From assembly GCA_022813625.1 (NCBI GenBank), contig JAKLMB010000027.1, forward strand, positions 248,001 through 312,000: a stretch of DNA of 64,000 nt. The letters run 5' to 3'. The position numbers and the translations under genes were made by a program. Under the pieces are notes generated by a model. It was not told the origin of the DNA. It did no database searches and worked only from the letters and a program-made list of their open reading frames with translations. This document shows positions 1 to 11,139 of the stretch, in pieces (position 1 is the stretch's first letter; every line of letters begins with the position of its first letter). The stretch comes from Aaosphaeria pasadenensis (taxonomy: Eukaryota > Ascomycota > Dothideomycetes > Pleosporales).

Positions 1-708
1 ATGTTCTAAGCTCCACGCGGTTGTGCAACGTCACCAAAGCCATAAACGGCTCGCTGTGAAGTGTATCTCGTTGACCATAGCGTGGTTGGTCAATACTACA
101 TAGCCGAGACTCTGTTGGTGAGACATGGTAGGATACACGAACGGTGGCACGGTGGAAATGACCAAAAGAAACCTGGAATCGAAATACACAGTCGGGCGTG
201 TGTCTGCGGATTGATCATTTCCCTTCTTGCCTTGGTTATTGGCATCCATCTATCGTACGCTGTCGATCAGCCAATTATTGCCACTGTGTTTAGGAAAGGC
301 GTCAACGGCCGGTTGCTAGCTTTACGAAGGAAGCGGAAAGGGCTTGCTTCCGATCATACCGCATTGACTCGAAGAATTGGAATGACGATAGCTTAATTCG
401 ACCTCGCACGGAGGTCGCCAGTTGTTCGGCCTGTGAGATGGCTTGAAACTCATATCCACATTCGTCCAAGCCCCCCCGCTGATCCCTGCGTGGCAACGGG
501 CTGGGATCCAACACACACAAGGTGGGTTGAGTGTTCTCGGCCTGGCATATCAAAGCGGACCTGATTAATTACTCCTTGCGGCCGGCCTTATATAACCCCT
601 CCTTTCCTAGCGCGGTTCAAATAGATTTCTAGAGCCACGCGAAGTCCCTTGCTAATAAATGATGCTCTCCAGTCTTTGCACAATTCGATCCAGATATCCT
701 ATCACGCA
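1..708. other. Left-edge non-coding stretch
   Basis: No frame here shows a recognisable domain or a convincing start with coding bias. The last ~120 bases are the proximal promoter of the GH45-like gene. The rest is read as intergenic. Confidence 0.5.
589..595 (+). promoter_or_regulatory. TATA box of the GH45-like gene
   Basis: TATATAA lies about 114 bases upstream of the ATG at 709, followed by a C/T-rich stretch. Position and sequence fit a core promoter. No start-site data are available. Confidence 0.45.
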
Positions 709-1641
709 ATGACGCCGTCTTATCTTCGCACTGTTCTTTGTGTTCTCGGTCTCCTCATCACCTCTTCCACATGTGAAAGGAATCTAAACATCACTGGCGA
801 AGCAGTGACGACACGGTTTTGGGATTGCTGCAAGCCGTCTTGTGGATGGGACGGAAAAGCCGATTTTCTGGCCCCAGTGCAAACTTGTAACAAAGACGAC
901 AAACCGACCAGCAAAAAGGCAGGGACGGGCTGCAATGGAGGAGATGGCTATCTCTGCTCTGATCAACATCCGTGGGCTGTGAACGACACCTTCTCCTATG
1001 GATTCGCAGGCGTGTTTTTGAAGAACCATCCGGAAACCGAGGCCTTCTGGTGTTGCTCTTGCTATCGATTGACTTTCAACGACAACAACTTGAGGAACAA
1101 GAGTATGATTGTACAGGCATCCAATACTGCTTTTGATGTCACATCAGACAATCGCTTCTCACTGGCGGTAAGTAATCTCATTATGCCCAATATACTACAA
1201 TGTCTGACTCCAACAGATGCCTGGAGGAAACACCACTTCAATGGATGGTTGCACAAGACAATACGAGCTCGATCCGCAAGTATTTGGTGTTACAGGCTCC
1301 GGCGTCAGTAAAGCAGAAGACTGCGAGAACCTGCCTGAAAGCTTGCGAGACAGCTGTCGCTGGAGATTTGACTGGTTCAAGGATGTGTACAATCCAAAGT
1401 AAGTAAATGGATGCCACATATTTGATAGTTGAAAGCAACGGAAAGGCTAATGATCCACAGCGTATCTTTTGAACGCGTTGTATGCCCCAAAGAATTGACC
1501 GACATTACGGGCTGTGTACGAAAAGACGACCAAACCCTCGCTGCTGGAAGCACTGCTCCTAGCCTGGCGCCCATCGTCTTGCCAGCCTCCTCTGTTGTCG
1601 CCTTTCTCGCTGCAATCGTCGCCGGGCTGCTTGTGGTATAG
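709..1641 (+). CDS. Secreted GH45 endoglucanase-like protein with GPI-type tail
   Basis: Exons 709-1167, 1217-1398 and 1461-1641 give 273 aa; the two GT-AG introns are 49 and 62 bp and keep frame. Residues ~1-22 form a signal peptide (LRTVLCVLGLLITSSTC). The GH45 signature TTRFWDCCKPSCGW follows, with the catalytic-base Asp at about residue 39, then many Cys, then MPGGN, DGCT and WRFDWFKD as in fungal Cel45 enzymes. GH45 members hydrolyse beta-1,4-glucan. The usual HFD motif that carries the second catalytic Asp reads RFS here (Ser ~151), so activity is doubtful. The C-terminus is Ser/Pro/Ala-rich then strongly hydrophobic and ends in GLLVV with no basic tail, which fits a GPI-anchor signal, so the protein is probably cell-surface bound. 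ATG 709 was chosen over the in-frame upstream ATG because it starts directly at the signal peptide. Confidence 0.88.
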
Positions 1642-4342
1642 GATCAATGAAAGCGCTGCATGTCACCAGTACCGTCCTCCAATCATGTGCATGCAGGGCG
1701 TCCGTTGCCCCGGCCCCCAGCTCATCCACTCGTTCACCTACAACCTACCTCGTTACCTTGGATCTACCCCGTACCTTCGCTGTGCTCTCCTTCCATGGCC
1801 CCGCAGGTGTCAGGTGATGTGGACAACCATTTCGCTCTTATGCATGGATACCCTACCCTTAACATCCGCTTATTATTCTGACCGATGTGTCTAAAAATCT
1901 TCCCTCTCCGGATGAAACCATACCGGAACACGAACTACGCACTAACGAATTTGCTCTTGGACGACATCGTCTTCGCCATGGCACTTCCTCTTTATGACAT
2001 AATAATTCACGGTTCTAGGTTTCTTTCTTGTTTTCTTTGGGAGCTGGGAAAAGGGGAGCCCAGCCGTTTTCCTACGGCTATTGTTCTGTTTCTACGGCTC
2101 GGTTCAGCCCGTCAGTGGCGGCGTCTATAGGCGTTCGTGTCAGATCAGTCAGGACAGCTTGTATTCTCAACCGGTCTCGCGTTTGGTCGCATTTACAATC
2201 ACTTCTGAATTCTTCTCCAGAAGCAGGAGGCATACTCCCTACTAGCATACAAACGTGTGGAGAGAGAAGGAAATCTATACTTCATGCCATGGCATAAGCA
2301 CATTTAGGACCTAGTGTCGCGCATATGATAGCTTGAATCCACGAATCACAAGTGCACGCACGATACTTTTGACCAGAGAAAGGCTTGAGGTTGCACCACC
2401 ACAAAAGCGTGGGCGTCAAACGCCAGAACAAATCCAACACATAACAATACTTTCGTCGAATTGAAATTGCAGGCACCCGCATGTGATCAATGCTATCCAG
2501 TACTTCCCCTTCCTCGCGTCGATTTAACACCGACCGAGTTCTGGCTTTCTGACCATCACAGAGCGAGCGAGGGCTGCGATGTGGCGAACGAACAGCGGCA
2601 TGACAACCCAATATTTCGGAACTTCCTTCTCCAAGGAGAAACTCAGTGACCCGCTCAGTCTCGGATCTTGTGGGGAAATTAATTTAGGCGGATCGAGAAG
2701 TTGCGAAGGGGTGTGGTGCGTTGAACGATCAAGGGTTATGCACATTATCCATTTCAACCGAGGCGTAACCTGCATACTATGCCCCTGCTCTAGCCCTGCC
2801 TCAAAGGGCTCAAACCGTCTACCTACCGTACCAGTGTGCCAGTGTATGTATGCGCGGAGTGCGGGAAGTCTGGTCAGTCGTTGCATCGCACTCACATACT
2901 TTCTCTCTCTTTCTTTTCCCTCGATTTTCCCCTCTTCCTTGATATTCACATCCATGGGACCGCCGGTAGTTGATAGCGCATTGCCACCTGCTAAGTAGGT
3001 ATTGGAATTTGCTGCATCATGATCTAATAGTGAATAATGCTTGATGCGTGTACAGAATACTCGATGTCTGATTTTCTACAACGCTTGCAAACGAGAATCC
3101 TCTCATCTTCCCACTTTCAATACTGCAAACCCATTGGTTACCCTTCTAGGTAAGTCCCGTATGTGGTAAGGAATGGGGTGGTCTGGCCGATCTGGTACGA
3201 TACCAAACATCTTCTCTGTTCACACGCATACGCGAAGGGGACGCACTCCGTACCCATGCGCCCAAGTAGAGAAAGTGTGGCCGTGAACCAGCAATGCAAC
3301 CAAATCTTACCCAACAGTTGACCTGATGCCCGGAAAGCGAGCTAGATGTACCTAGCAAGGAGCTCGTCTAGAGGTAGTGGGTACCTCCTCCAAAGTTGCT
3401 AGTAGGAACCCTCGGAGAGAGCGAGATCCTCTCATTGGTATATTTAATGGGGAGGACCTTGGAATAATGCTGTCAACATTAATGTTCGAAGGGTCGAATA
3501 GTTCGAAAATGCTCAATGTCTCATTTCCGTACACGAATTACCCAGTCTCCAGACCTTCTATACTTGCGATTATAACTCTCAACGACTAGTCATGTAACTA
3601 CACTACCTCCTTCTTCGACCGCTCTAGAATGAGAAGAAGAAGAGAGAAACATTATAGTTGCGCAAGTATTATCACACCTGCTTGACGGTCCGCTTTTCAT
3701 CAACACTCCACTTGGCACTAACCATTCAATCTCCAGAGTCCTGTGTAGTAGCAAGAATGCTACGTTCAAACGACAACCTCCCACCAAGTCTCTTTAAACC
3801 CCAATATGCGAAATAGATTCCCGATAGAACGAACATTGCGTCAGATTTAACAAACGAAGCAATCATCAACTAGGGCTCAGCGCAAGGTCTGACCTTGCGC
3901 GCAACAAGCAGCAAATCGTGCAGCCCGCCTCGTGCGCGCGCGGAGAGCCCGGGCCTCGCCGCCGGCTAGGAGCGACTGGTGGCCTGTGTTAATGTATGCC
4001 ATTGTATGGTGCGCTTCTGGTCGACGGCAGATTTTCTCTCGGGCACCTGCCGCGGGTTTGAAAATCTGGGGTACAGGTTTTGAGCTATGTATTGTGAAAG
4101 CTTGGTTGGTTGGTCGAGAAACCAGGTCATGATGAATGTAACATGGTTCTCTAGGAGTGAATGCTGAGCCCACGAGCCAACCAAGATGCTCGAAGCCACA
4201 ATGTAGCTAGAAGTAAAGGGCGCAGATGAAATCCAAAAAAAATGGTAGGACCACCAGTCACAAGAAACTATCAAGTGTGAAGTAGCAGAACTTGGATTTT
4301 TTTTTAACATCATATATTTCATTTCAAAACATCAATATGGTA
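1642..4342. other. Intergenic region
   Basis: About 2.7 kb without a supportable gene. Open frames on both strands near 2524-2998 overlap each other and show no domain. The stretch around 3870-4070 is GC-rich and holds a perfect palindrome, listed separately. Confidence 0.5.
3880..3900. repeat. Perfect 10-bp inverted repeat, 1-nt spacer
   Basis: GCGCAAGGTC and GACCTTGCGC flank a single T. The palindrome stands at the edge of a GC-rich island (about 3870-4060) inside otherwise AT-richer intergenic DNA. It could be a dimeric transcription-factor site or part of a degraded element. Confidence 0.6.
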
Positions 4343-6186
4343 TCACTTTCGCGAATAGGGGTATATCTCGTCGTCTTCATCCTCAATGCCTCGTAACCTG
4401 CAAGGCGACAACGGACTTATCGGGCTCATGGGCGGACTCGAGAACCGCCTAGGACTCGACATCGGGCTGCCGAAATCCCCACTCTTCGTCCAGTCCACCT
4501 CTCGACTCTCCACGAGCGTTGGGGCCGACCCCAGGCTCCCGATGCTGCGAACGGTCTCTAGCATGTCGCCCTTCTCGCAGCTGTTGGCCGTCGCATAGCT
4601 TCGCTCGGGGCTGTTTCGTCTTGATCTCCTAGGCTTGTAGTTGCGATTTTTGCGATAGTCATTTGTGACAATTTTCGGTGGGTACTCGGGCTCCATGCCC
4701 TTTGTGCGTGTGTGGTCCTGGTCCAGCGAGGAGGAGAAGTCTTCCTGGATGCATGGCATGATCTTCTGGGCGATGCGATTCCTGCGAGCGACACGCGTGA
4801 GAGTCGACGAATTCGACGAGGAGTTCCATTGGAAATCGCTGCGAAACTCCCGCTCGATGGGGGTCGCTTTAGTCTTGAAGTTGAACACCCAGCGGGTCAC
4901 CAGGCCACGGAGAATGGGGACATTTGCGACGATGATAGCTACATTGTTCTCGATATGGCTGATGCAGTAGTCGATTGGGTACGTCCAATCCGGGTTGAAC
5001 AGACTGTAGAGTCGGTCACGATAAGAGAGGTAGATTTTGGCGGCGCCGATCGCAGTTACACTAAAAAGCCAGCAGTCAGTAACCGTCGTTTTAGCTTCCG
5101 CCTGTTAGTTCATGGGATGGAGACATGGACATACGCTAAGCTGGATGTGAAAACGGCGAGAACCACCAATCGCGATCGCAAACGAGCGCTCATCATCCTT
5201 CGAACGATTATGAAGGGAATGGGGAAAATGAGCAGGTCGGTGAGCAAGTTGGCGCAAGTGACCCAAATGAGCATTTCGCCCATGCGATGCCTCCCCATAC
5301 AGTGCAGGTCTCCAAAGGTGCGTGGCTCCCAAGTGTTGCCTGTCTTTGGCGGACAGGTGAAGATGTATAGGAACCATGGAATGAGGGCGCTTCCGACGGT
5401 GAAAATAAGGATTGCATAGAGGGCTTTCTTGAGCCATTCGATGACCGATCCGGCTCGAAGAAGGAGGAAAATGATCGAGGCTTTGACTAGAGGAAGTATT
5501 GGGATGTTTAGAAGATTGAACGCCATGTTCACCTGGGTGGCATTTTTAGTACACGATCCCCAAATCAGGAGCACGAGCAATGCTTACGGCATACCACTCC
5601 TTGTAGTCTGGCTCAATCTCCGTCACAGGGACTTCCCAGATGTGCACGCCGACATGCCACATCTTGACATCTGAATTCCCATTAGCACTGGCCGGCGGAC
5701 AATTAGAGACCGAAAAGGACTTACGTCGATATGAGGGGCCTATCAAGGCTATTGAAAGTAGCAGAGGGAGAACGATCAGCCAGTCATCTAAACTCGGTCA
5801 GCGAAAGCGCACATAAGCGGTTTGGAACGACACGCACCCAACCCAAGTCGCAAGTTCAATTTCCGTCTCGTGTATAATCTGAGGCCAACAAACATGGCGG
5901 CCAGCATGGGCGTGCCACAGATCACCGCCAAACATGTTATCTGGAGAGGATATGTAGGCATGTTGACGATGGGGTGGGTTGGCTCTGGCAAGGTCGCGAA
6001 AACCACATCGCGCGCTATCGTGGGTGGGCGGTCTGATATAGCTGCTGCCGGTGGGAGGTCCAGTACCAATGTCAGTACCAGTCCCAGTAATAGAATGCCA
6101 GTGAGATTGTCAGTGCCAGTGCCAGCAGCAGCACCAAGGTCTGCAGCCACCAAGAATACCCTGGACCGGCTGTCTGGCCCTGTCAT
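4343..6186 (-). CDS. Fungal rhodopsin-domain (PTH11/SAT4-like) integral membrane protein
   Basis: Five exons on the minus strand (5838-6186, 5725-5787, 5588-5670, 5135-5532, 4343-5060) join in frame to 536 aa. An N-terminal hydrophobic stretch precedes a seven-helix fungal rhodopsin domain. Its hallmarks are an early helix followed by the polar DDWL motif (split by intron 1), EWYA/VNMAFNLLNIP, repeated hydrophobic helices with Trp/Cys-rich loops, CANLLTDLLIFPIPF, and a final helix ending IENNVAIIVANVPILRGL. The roughly 190-residue C-terminal tail is cytoplasmic in character, Ser/Pro-rich and basic (e.g. SPRRFSSPPMSP). The family includes PTH11-related putative receptors, many of unknown ligand. 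No CFEM domain is visible. Role in signalling is inferred from the family only. Confidence 0.85.
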
Positions 6187-8564
6187 CTATTAACAACCCA
6201 CAACCAGCCAGGCCTGGTTGACCCCCTCCATGAACTCCCCTCCCTCAACCCCCCGCAACAAATAATATAGGTATGTTTAGTACTCACTCGAGCCGAATAA
6301 TAAAGCACAGGACGGCTGCGCGGATGATCAGCCCGTCCAGGTAGGCAAGCAGGCAGAATCTCTGCAACTCACGTGTGATCCGGTGCCACACTATACACAG
6401 TACGGAGTAGTAACACCTGTATTGCCCATACAGACGATGTAAATGAAACTACTCATAAGTCTAAAGTGTCTTTGTCACGGAGACTGTAATTCCCTTGTAC
6501 TTTGTACTCTGTCCTCAATCAATCGGCCACTCCCTGGATGTATCGTGCCGTTCCCACCATCTCGAATAAAACAGGTTTCGTCCTTACGACCACAATGTAT
6601 GTATATAGAGATGATTAATTCATCTGCTCCATCTATAGTACGCGGAAACGCAGCTTGTAGAAGGTCGGTCTCGGCGGGGCCTTGGGCAGTGGCTGTTACA
6701 AACCCATCTCGCAAGTGCACTTTTGGCGACTCCCGGTGTCACGTACCTAGGTACTCGTAGTTACTTGTAATAAAGTAATTACTCGAGGATTTTAGGGGCG
6801 TGGTAATACTGTGCACTGTGTGGAGAGAATATTGGGCCACGCTGCACGTATGGTAGGTTTTGGTAATACCATCTTCTACCGATCCCTGCCCGCCCTCCGT
6901 TAATTGGCGACGCTTAAATGTCACACGCCCAATGAAACGCAAAAAGGAAATGAATTCGAGAGACACCCTCCGTTCTGGAAATGACGAGGGAACGGAGACC
7001 ATTGTACAAAAAGCCCTGAGACTCGACATTGTCGACGTTGAACAACCAAATGGACACTGGTGGGTTTCGCTTGGTCGTACACAGTACACCGAGAATATTC
7101 CATTCATCATGACTTCGGACGTTTTCTAGACCGTGGTATCTTTCACACCCGACGCCCAATACCACCCCAACCACCCTCGACCATGCCATAAATGTATACG
7201 GACTGGCATCGCCGGCTCAAAGGATGGTGTACACGCGTTTGGCCATATTGCGGCGACATTAAGCATCTATTTAGTGCCAAGTACACCACGATCGGTAGAG
7301 CCTAGCCAAGAACAATATATGATGGACGTTTGACTACTTTGCCACCTTCCACGATTCTATATGAGCCGCGGAACATTTGCGGAGCATTACCGGATCGGCT
7401 GACTGCAATTAAGGGCACGCAGTGTGGAGAAGAGCTATAACACTGCAGGACACCTGGTAATCAAGAATGTGGGGAGCAGATGCGGGATATTTTCTCCATT
7501 CCGGAATTTTCTACCTGGCTGAATGACTATTGAAGACGATCATCAAGGAAAGTGGTGTCCAATCATTGCGCAGCAGTGGTTGTGCTATGTGACCCTTGAG
7601 GCTTCTACGATTGAATGAAGTCCTCTAATTGAGCTTCATGCGACTTCCAATCGAGCGGGTACGTATTTTCCTAAAAACGTACGATCAGATAACTGTTGAA
7701 GCATAATAGTTGAAGCATGAACTGTTGAGTACCTCGAAAGAAATATACGGAAAGAAAGGCCGATGAGAGGTCATGCTGTAAGGGAGTGCATAAGCGTAAT
7801 CTGAAGATAGCTTGTCTTTGTCCACTGCAATTGTGACGAGTTTCTCTACTGAAATAAGGTCTAAACCTGGACTGGCGCTACCAACTCTAGAATCATAAAC
7901 AAGAAAACTCGAGACACTGCTGCATGATACTCGTATGCCGAGTATGGCGCATGTTCATCTTGAATCCTTCCATGAGTGTGCCTGGTTTCCGTTCCCGCTT
8001 GAAAAGTGGGGCGCGCAAAGAGAAATGCTTCAAAACCACCTACACCACGATGCAAGGCTGGAGCTTCGGTGGCATGCACTCATAGGTAAAAAGTGTGAAA
8101 TGAACTGCATCATGCACGTGAAAATTTCACATGTGCATATGAATAGGACTAAGACTGTCTTCAAACGCCTATGAGATGGTCTACAATATGGCAAATATGT
8201 CTATCTATCTGTCTATCGGTTTCATGCGTGTTACAGTGCGAAAAACACACCCATGAGAACAATCCCACGGTGCTTTTTTGCAATTGCGATTTATTCTCAT
8301 TGGACCAAATCGATGTTTGCCCAAATAGTTACTGTTCCCGTCAGATCTAGGAGTATCAGGCTCCAATTTCAATATCAGATGAGACCTGGTGGTGGGTTGA
8401 TTCTCCATCGTCATGTACAAATGAGTGGCAATTGGTCGTATGCTATACAAGTAGACCTCGCACTCGTCGTGATTCTAGATCATCCGTTGTTCGTCCGCAA
8501 CCAAGATCGCGAAAAGAATCTCGTAAACCAGCCTCTAGTACGAGTAAGTCCGTTGGTGTCGTGA
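6187..8564. other. Intergenic region
   Basis: About 2.4 kb. It contains the promoter of the rhodopsin-domain gene and a short (TCTA/TCTG) run near 8198-8217. The frames present are short and overlap on both strands. No gene is supported. Confidence 0.5.
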
Positions 8565-9173
8565 TCATTCCCGTGAGTCGGCACCATCGTCTTTAATCAT
8601 GTGCACGATTCTAATGACTTCGCCATTCGGGCATTTCACTCTGTCCTCCTCTTTTCCACTCTTCACATAGCCACATTTCTCATACAACGCGACTCCGCTC
8701 AACGTACTTCCCATCTCTAAACGGTTGAAGCCACCCTCTCTCGCCTTGTGTTCGCAATAGCGCATCATCATTGTACCTAGCCCACGGCGCGCCCACTCAG
8801 GATGCGTGAATATGGCACGGATGCTTGCCCTTTCAATCTTGGGATCTCGTTTCTCTGGCATGCGACCCGGAGCGCGGTCTGCACCGTAAAGCGTCCGCCG
8901 GAAAGACCATCCTCCACAGGCTGCTATGACATCCGGGGACGAGATCGGATGGAGAATGAAATATGTTTGGTCGTGGATGAGTAATGTGTCAGGCCCAAAG
9001 AGGAAACCAATTGATCCGTCCAATTCGGCTTGGGTATAATGGCCAATGGATAGGCCGCGTAGTGACTGTCCGATCATCTCCTGGAGTGCGGGTATATCTG
9101 ATGTAGTGGCGGCGCGGAATGCGAAGCTATGGGTTGCTTCTTGCGCTTTGGCGTCGGCTATGGGATCACTCAT
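8565..9173 (-). CDS. GNAT-family N-acetyltransferase
   Basis: Single-exon 202-aa protein. It has the GNAT layout: an N-terminal strand and helix (FRAATTSDIPALQEMI), a central beta sheet including the conserved IRAIFTHPEWARRGLGTMMM acetyl-CoA pyrophosphate-binding loop (R-R-G-L-G, residues ~128-136), and the C-terminal LEMGSTLSGVALYEKCGY segment typical of motif B. It should transfer an acetyl group from acetyl-CoA to an amine; the substrate cannot be read from sequence. No targeting signal is apparent, so it is probably cytosolic. It is transcribed in the same direction as the downstream FAD oxidase to its right but is separated by 315 bp, so a functional link is not implied. Confidence 0.88.
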   Translation of the reverse strand: MSDPIADAKAQEATHSFAFRAATTSDIPALQEMIGQSLRGLSIGHYTQAELDGSIGFLFGPDTLLIHDQTYFILHPISSPDVIAACGGWSFRRTLYGADRAPGRMPEKRDPKIERASIRAIFTHPEWARRGLGTMMMRYCEHKAREGGFNRLEMGSTLSGVALYEKCGYVKSGKEEDRVKCPNGEVIRIVHMIKDDGADSRE

Positions 9174-9488
9174 CGTGTCTTAATTTAGCGGGGAAAAGAA
9201 AGTCACACAATTGTGAGTTAGGCGGTAGTTAAAAGAATAACAATGCTTCGCAAAATTGTATCTGGGCTGTAGGTGCTCTAACATGTATTCACAAATCGAT
9301 TCTTCTTGATCACGTATCAGTCTTGGGCGGAGCGATATCGGACCAATGAGAATTCAGTCTTTTGATAGGCGATACCTCGAAGTTATCCGTCGGATAACAA
9401 CAATACAATGTCGGCAAAAGATACTTCGCAAAACCTCTCTCTATCCTACAGAGTAATTGTATCCATATCGTGCATTTCAACCTAGCAG
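9174..9488. other. Short intergenic stretch
   Basis: About 315 bases between the GNAT start and the oxidase stop. It holds the GNAT promoter and the oxidase 3' end. Nothing else is seen. Confidence 0.5.
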
Positions 9489-11139
9489 CTATCCCAATAA
9501 ATTATACGCTCCCCTCAATCTATTGTTAGGATCGACTCTTCTTTTGATAGCCTGCAACTTCCCTAGATTTGCACCAAACAACTGTCACCTTCATCAGCCA
9601 CAGTTCAACGTCACTCTTGGAATACCCTAAGTACATACCTGGAGGGGATCATGGAACTCCTCAAAGTCTCTTGGAAGACAATCACTGACAGAGTAGACGT
9701 CGCAAATTTGTTTCGCCCCATCTGCGAGATACTTTACTGCCTTTTGATGTAAATCTGGTGAATTGTCCTTAGCAAGTGCTCCACAACCCAATTGCAAGAT
9801 ATGCCGTGCGTCTGGACGTGGCCAACCCGTCTCATTCTTCGAAACGGTGTTCAGTGCTGGCTGTCTATATGTCAGTATTTCGTTCGTATGCTGGCAAGAA
9901 TCTAAACCTTTTGCATAATCTCGATTAGTACGAAAGTGCCAGCATTCAGCTTAGGCTCTCTTTGCAAAGTCTGATCGAACCAATTCCATGTCCGCTTGAT
10001 GAGTTCCTCGGAAGTGGAGGGGATGGTAACCGCGGTCATCATCTGGCTTGTTTGTCCCCTGATGGCTTCGAGAGCATCTGCGTACGTCAGTTACAGAATT
10101 ACGGCATGGCCATGTTTACCATAAAATACCCACCGTTAAGCTGGTTCACTTCTCTATAATTCATCGATTTTGTGCTGTCGTTCGCCCCAGGAATATTCAG
10201 CGCCCATTTAAAGGCAATATTACGGCCGTGCTCCTCTCCATGGGCGTCATATACCATCAGACCGAGGCCTGCGACTGAGGGTTTCCCCACGAAAGCACCC
10301 TCCAGAGAATTAGATTTGGCCAAGGAGAATCCGTATCGGAACTTACCTGAATCAGATCCATACAATATAGATGCATAGCTACTTTGGGATCAGTGTTTGT
10401 GGCTTCAAATTCAGATACACTACGCGCCAGCTCCGGCAATGCTTCCCGTCCGAAAGTGATCATGCCACTGTAGATGTCTTTGGGATATCTATACGCTTTA
10501 ATTTTCAGTGCTGTCACTGCACCGAATACACCGCCTCCACCCCGAAGAGCCCAGAGCAGCTCCGGATCGCTCGAGGCCCAGAGAACGGACCCATCCATAA
10601 GTACGATTTCCGCGTCGAGCATATTCTGAGGATCGGAAGTAAGACCGTACTCCGATGACATCCACGATAATCCGCCCTGCAGTGTGCCGCCGCCGACACC
10701 CACATACGTACATCTCGCCCCAGGAACTGCATACACCCATTAGTCGTAATTAACGTTATTTTCGCTGTATTGATAGCATACCGGCGTACCCGGGTGCGAA
10801 TTCCTCAACCTTTGCGTCTACGTGTCGCCAGAGCTGGCCGGCGCCGATAGTTACCGTCTCTTCCTTATCGTCAAACGAGAAAGAATCGAAGGCAGACATG
10901 CTGATCAAAACGCCCCGCGAAGAAGCGGATCCGCATCCTCCGCTTCGAATGTTGAACTCGACGTCTGTTTCATTGAGAACTTTCAAAAAGCGTGAAAGAG
11001 AATTGGTATCCTTGGGCCGCGCGACAAGCTTTGGGTGTAAGTCCTTTTGGGCGGCCCAGACTTGGGTCTCTTGCCGATATGATGGTGATGATGGTTCGAT
11101 GATCTCGTCGGATGCGAGGACTGCGCGAATTTGCTCCAT
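9489..11139 (-). CDS. FAD-linked oxidoreductase, berberine-bridge-enzyme-like
   Basis: Six exons (10782-11139, 10347-10726, 10134-10299, 9908-10077, 9639-9860, 9489-9581) join in frame to 462 aa. Features are the PCMH-type FAD domain (LVARPKDTNSLSRFLKVL, NIRSGGCGS, then RCTYVGVGGGTLQGGLSW), the substrate-facing middle region (LLWALRGGGGVFGAVTALKIKAY) and the C-terminal BBE segment ending LFGANLGKLQAIKRRVDPNNRLRG. The usual RSGGHS motif carries the His that links FAD covalently; here the position is Cys69. The second linkage candidate, Cys125 in RCTYVG, is present. No signal peptide is seen, unlike many BBE-like oxidases, suggesting an intracellular enzyme. It is divergent from the P450 at 13216; substrate unknown. 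Confidence 0.87.

Noticed and set aside
2524..2998. Overlapping open frames on both strands (143 and 139 codons)
   Set aside because: Mutually overlapping, low-complexity ends, no domain or start context.
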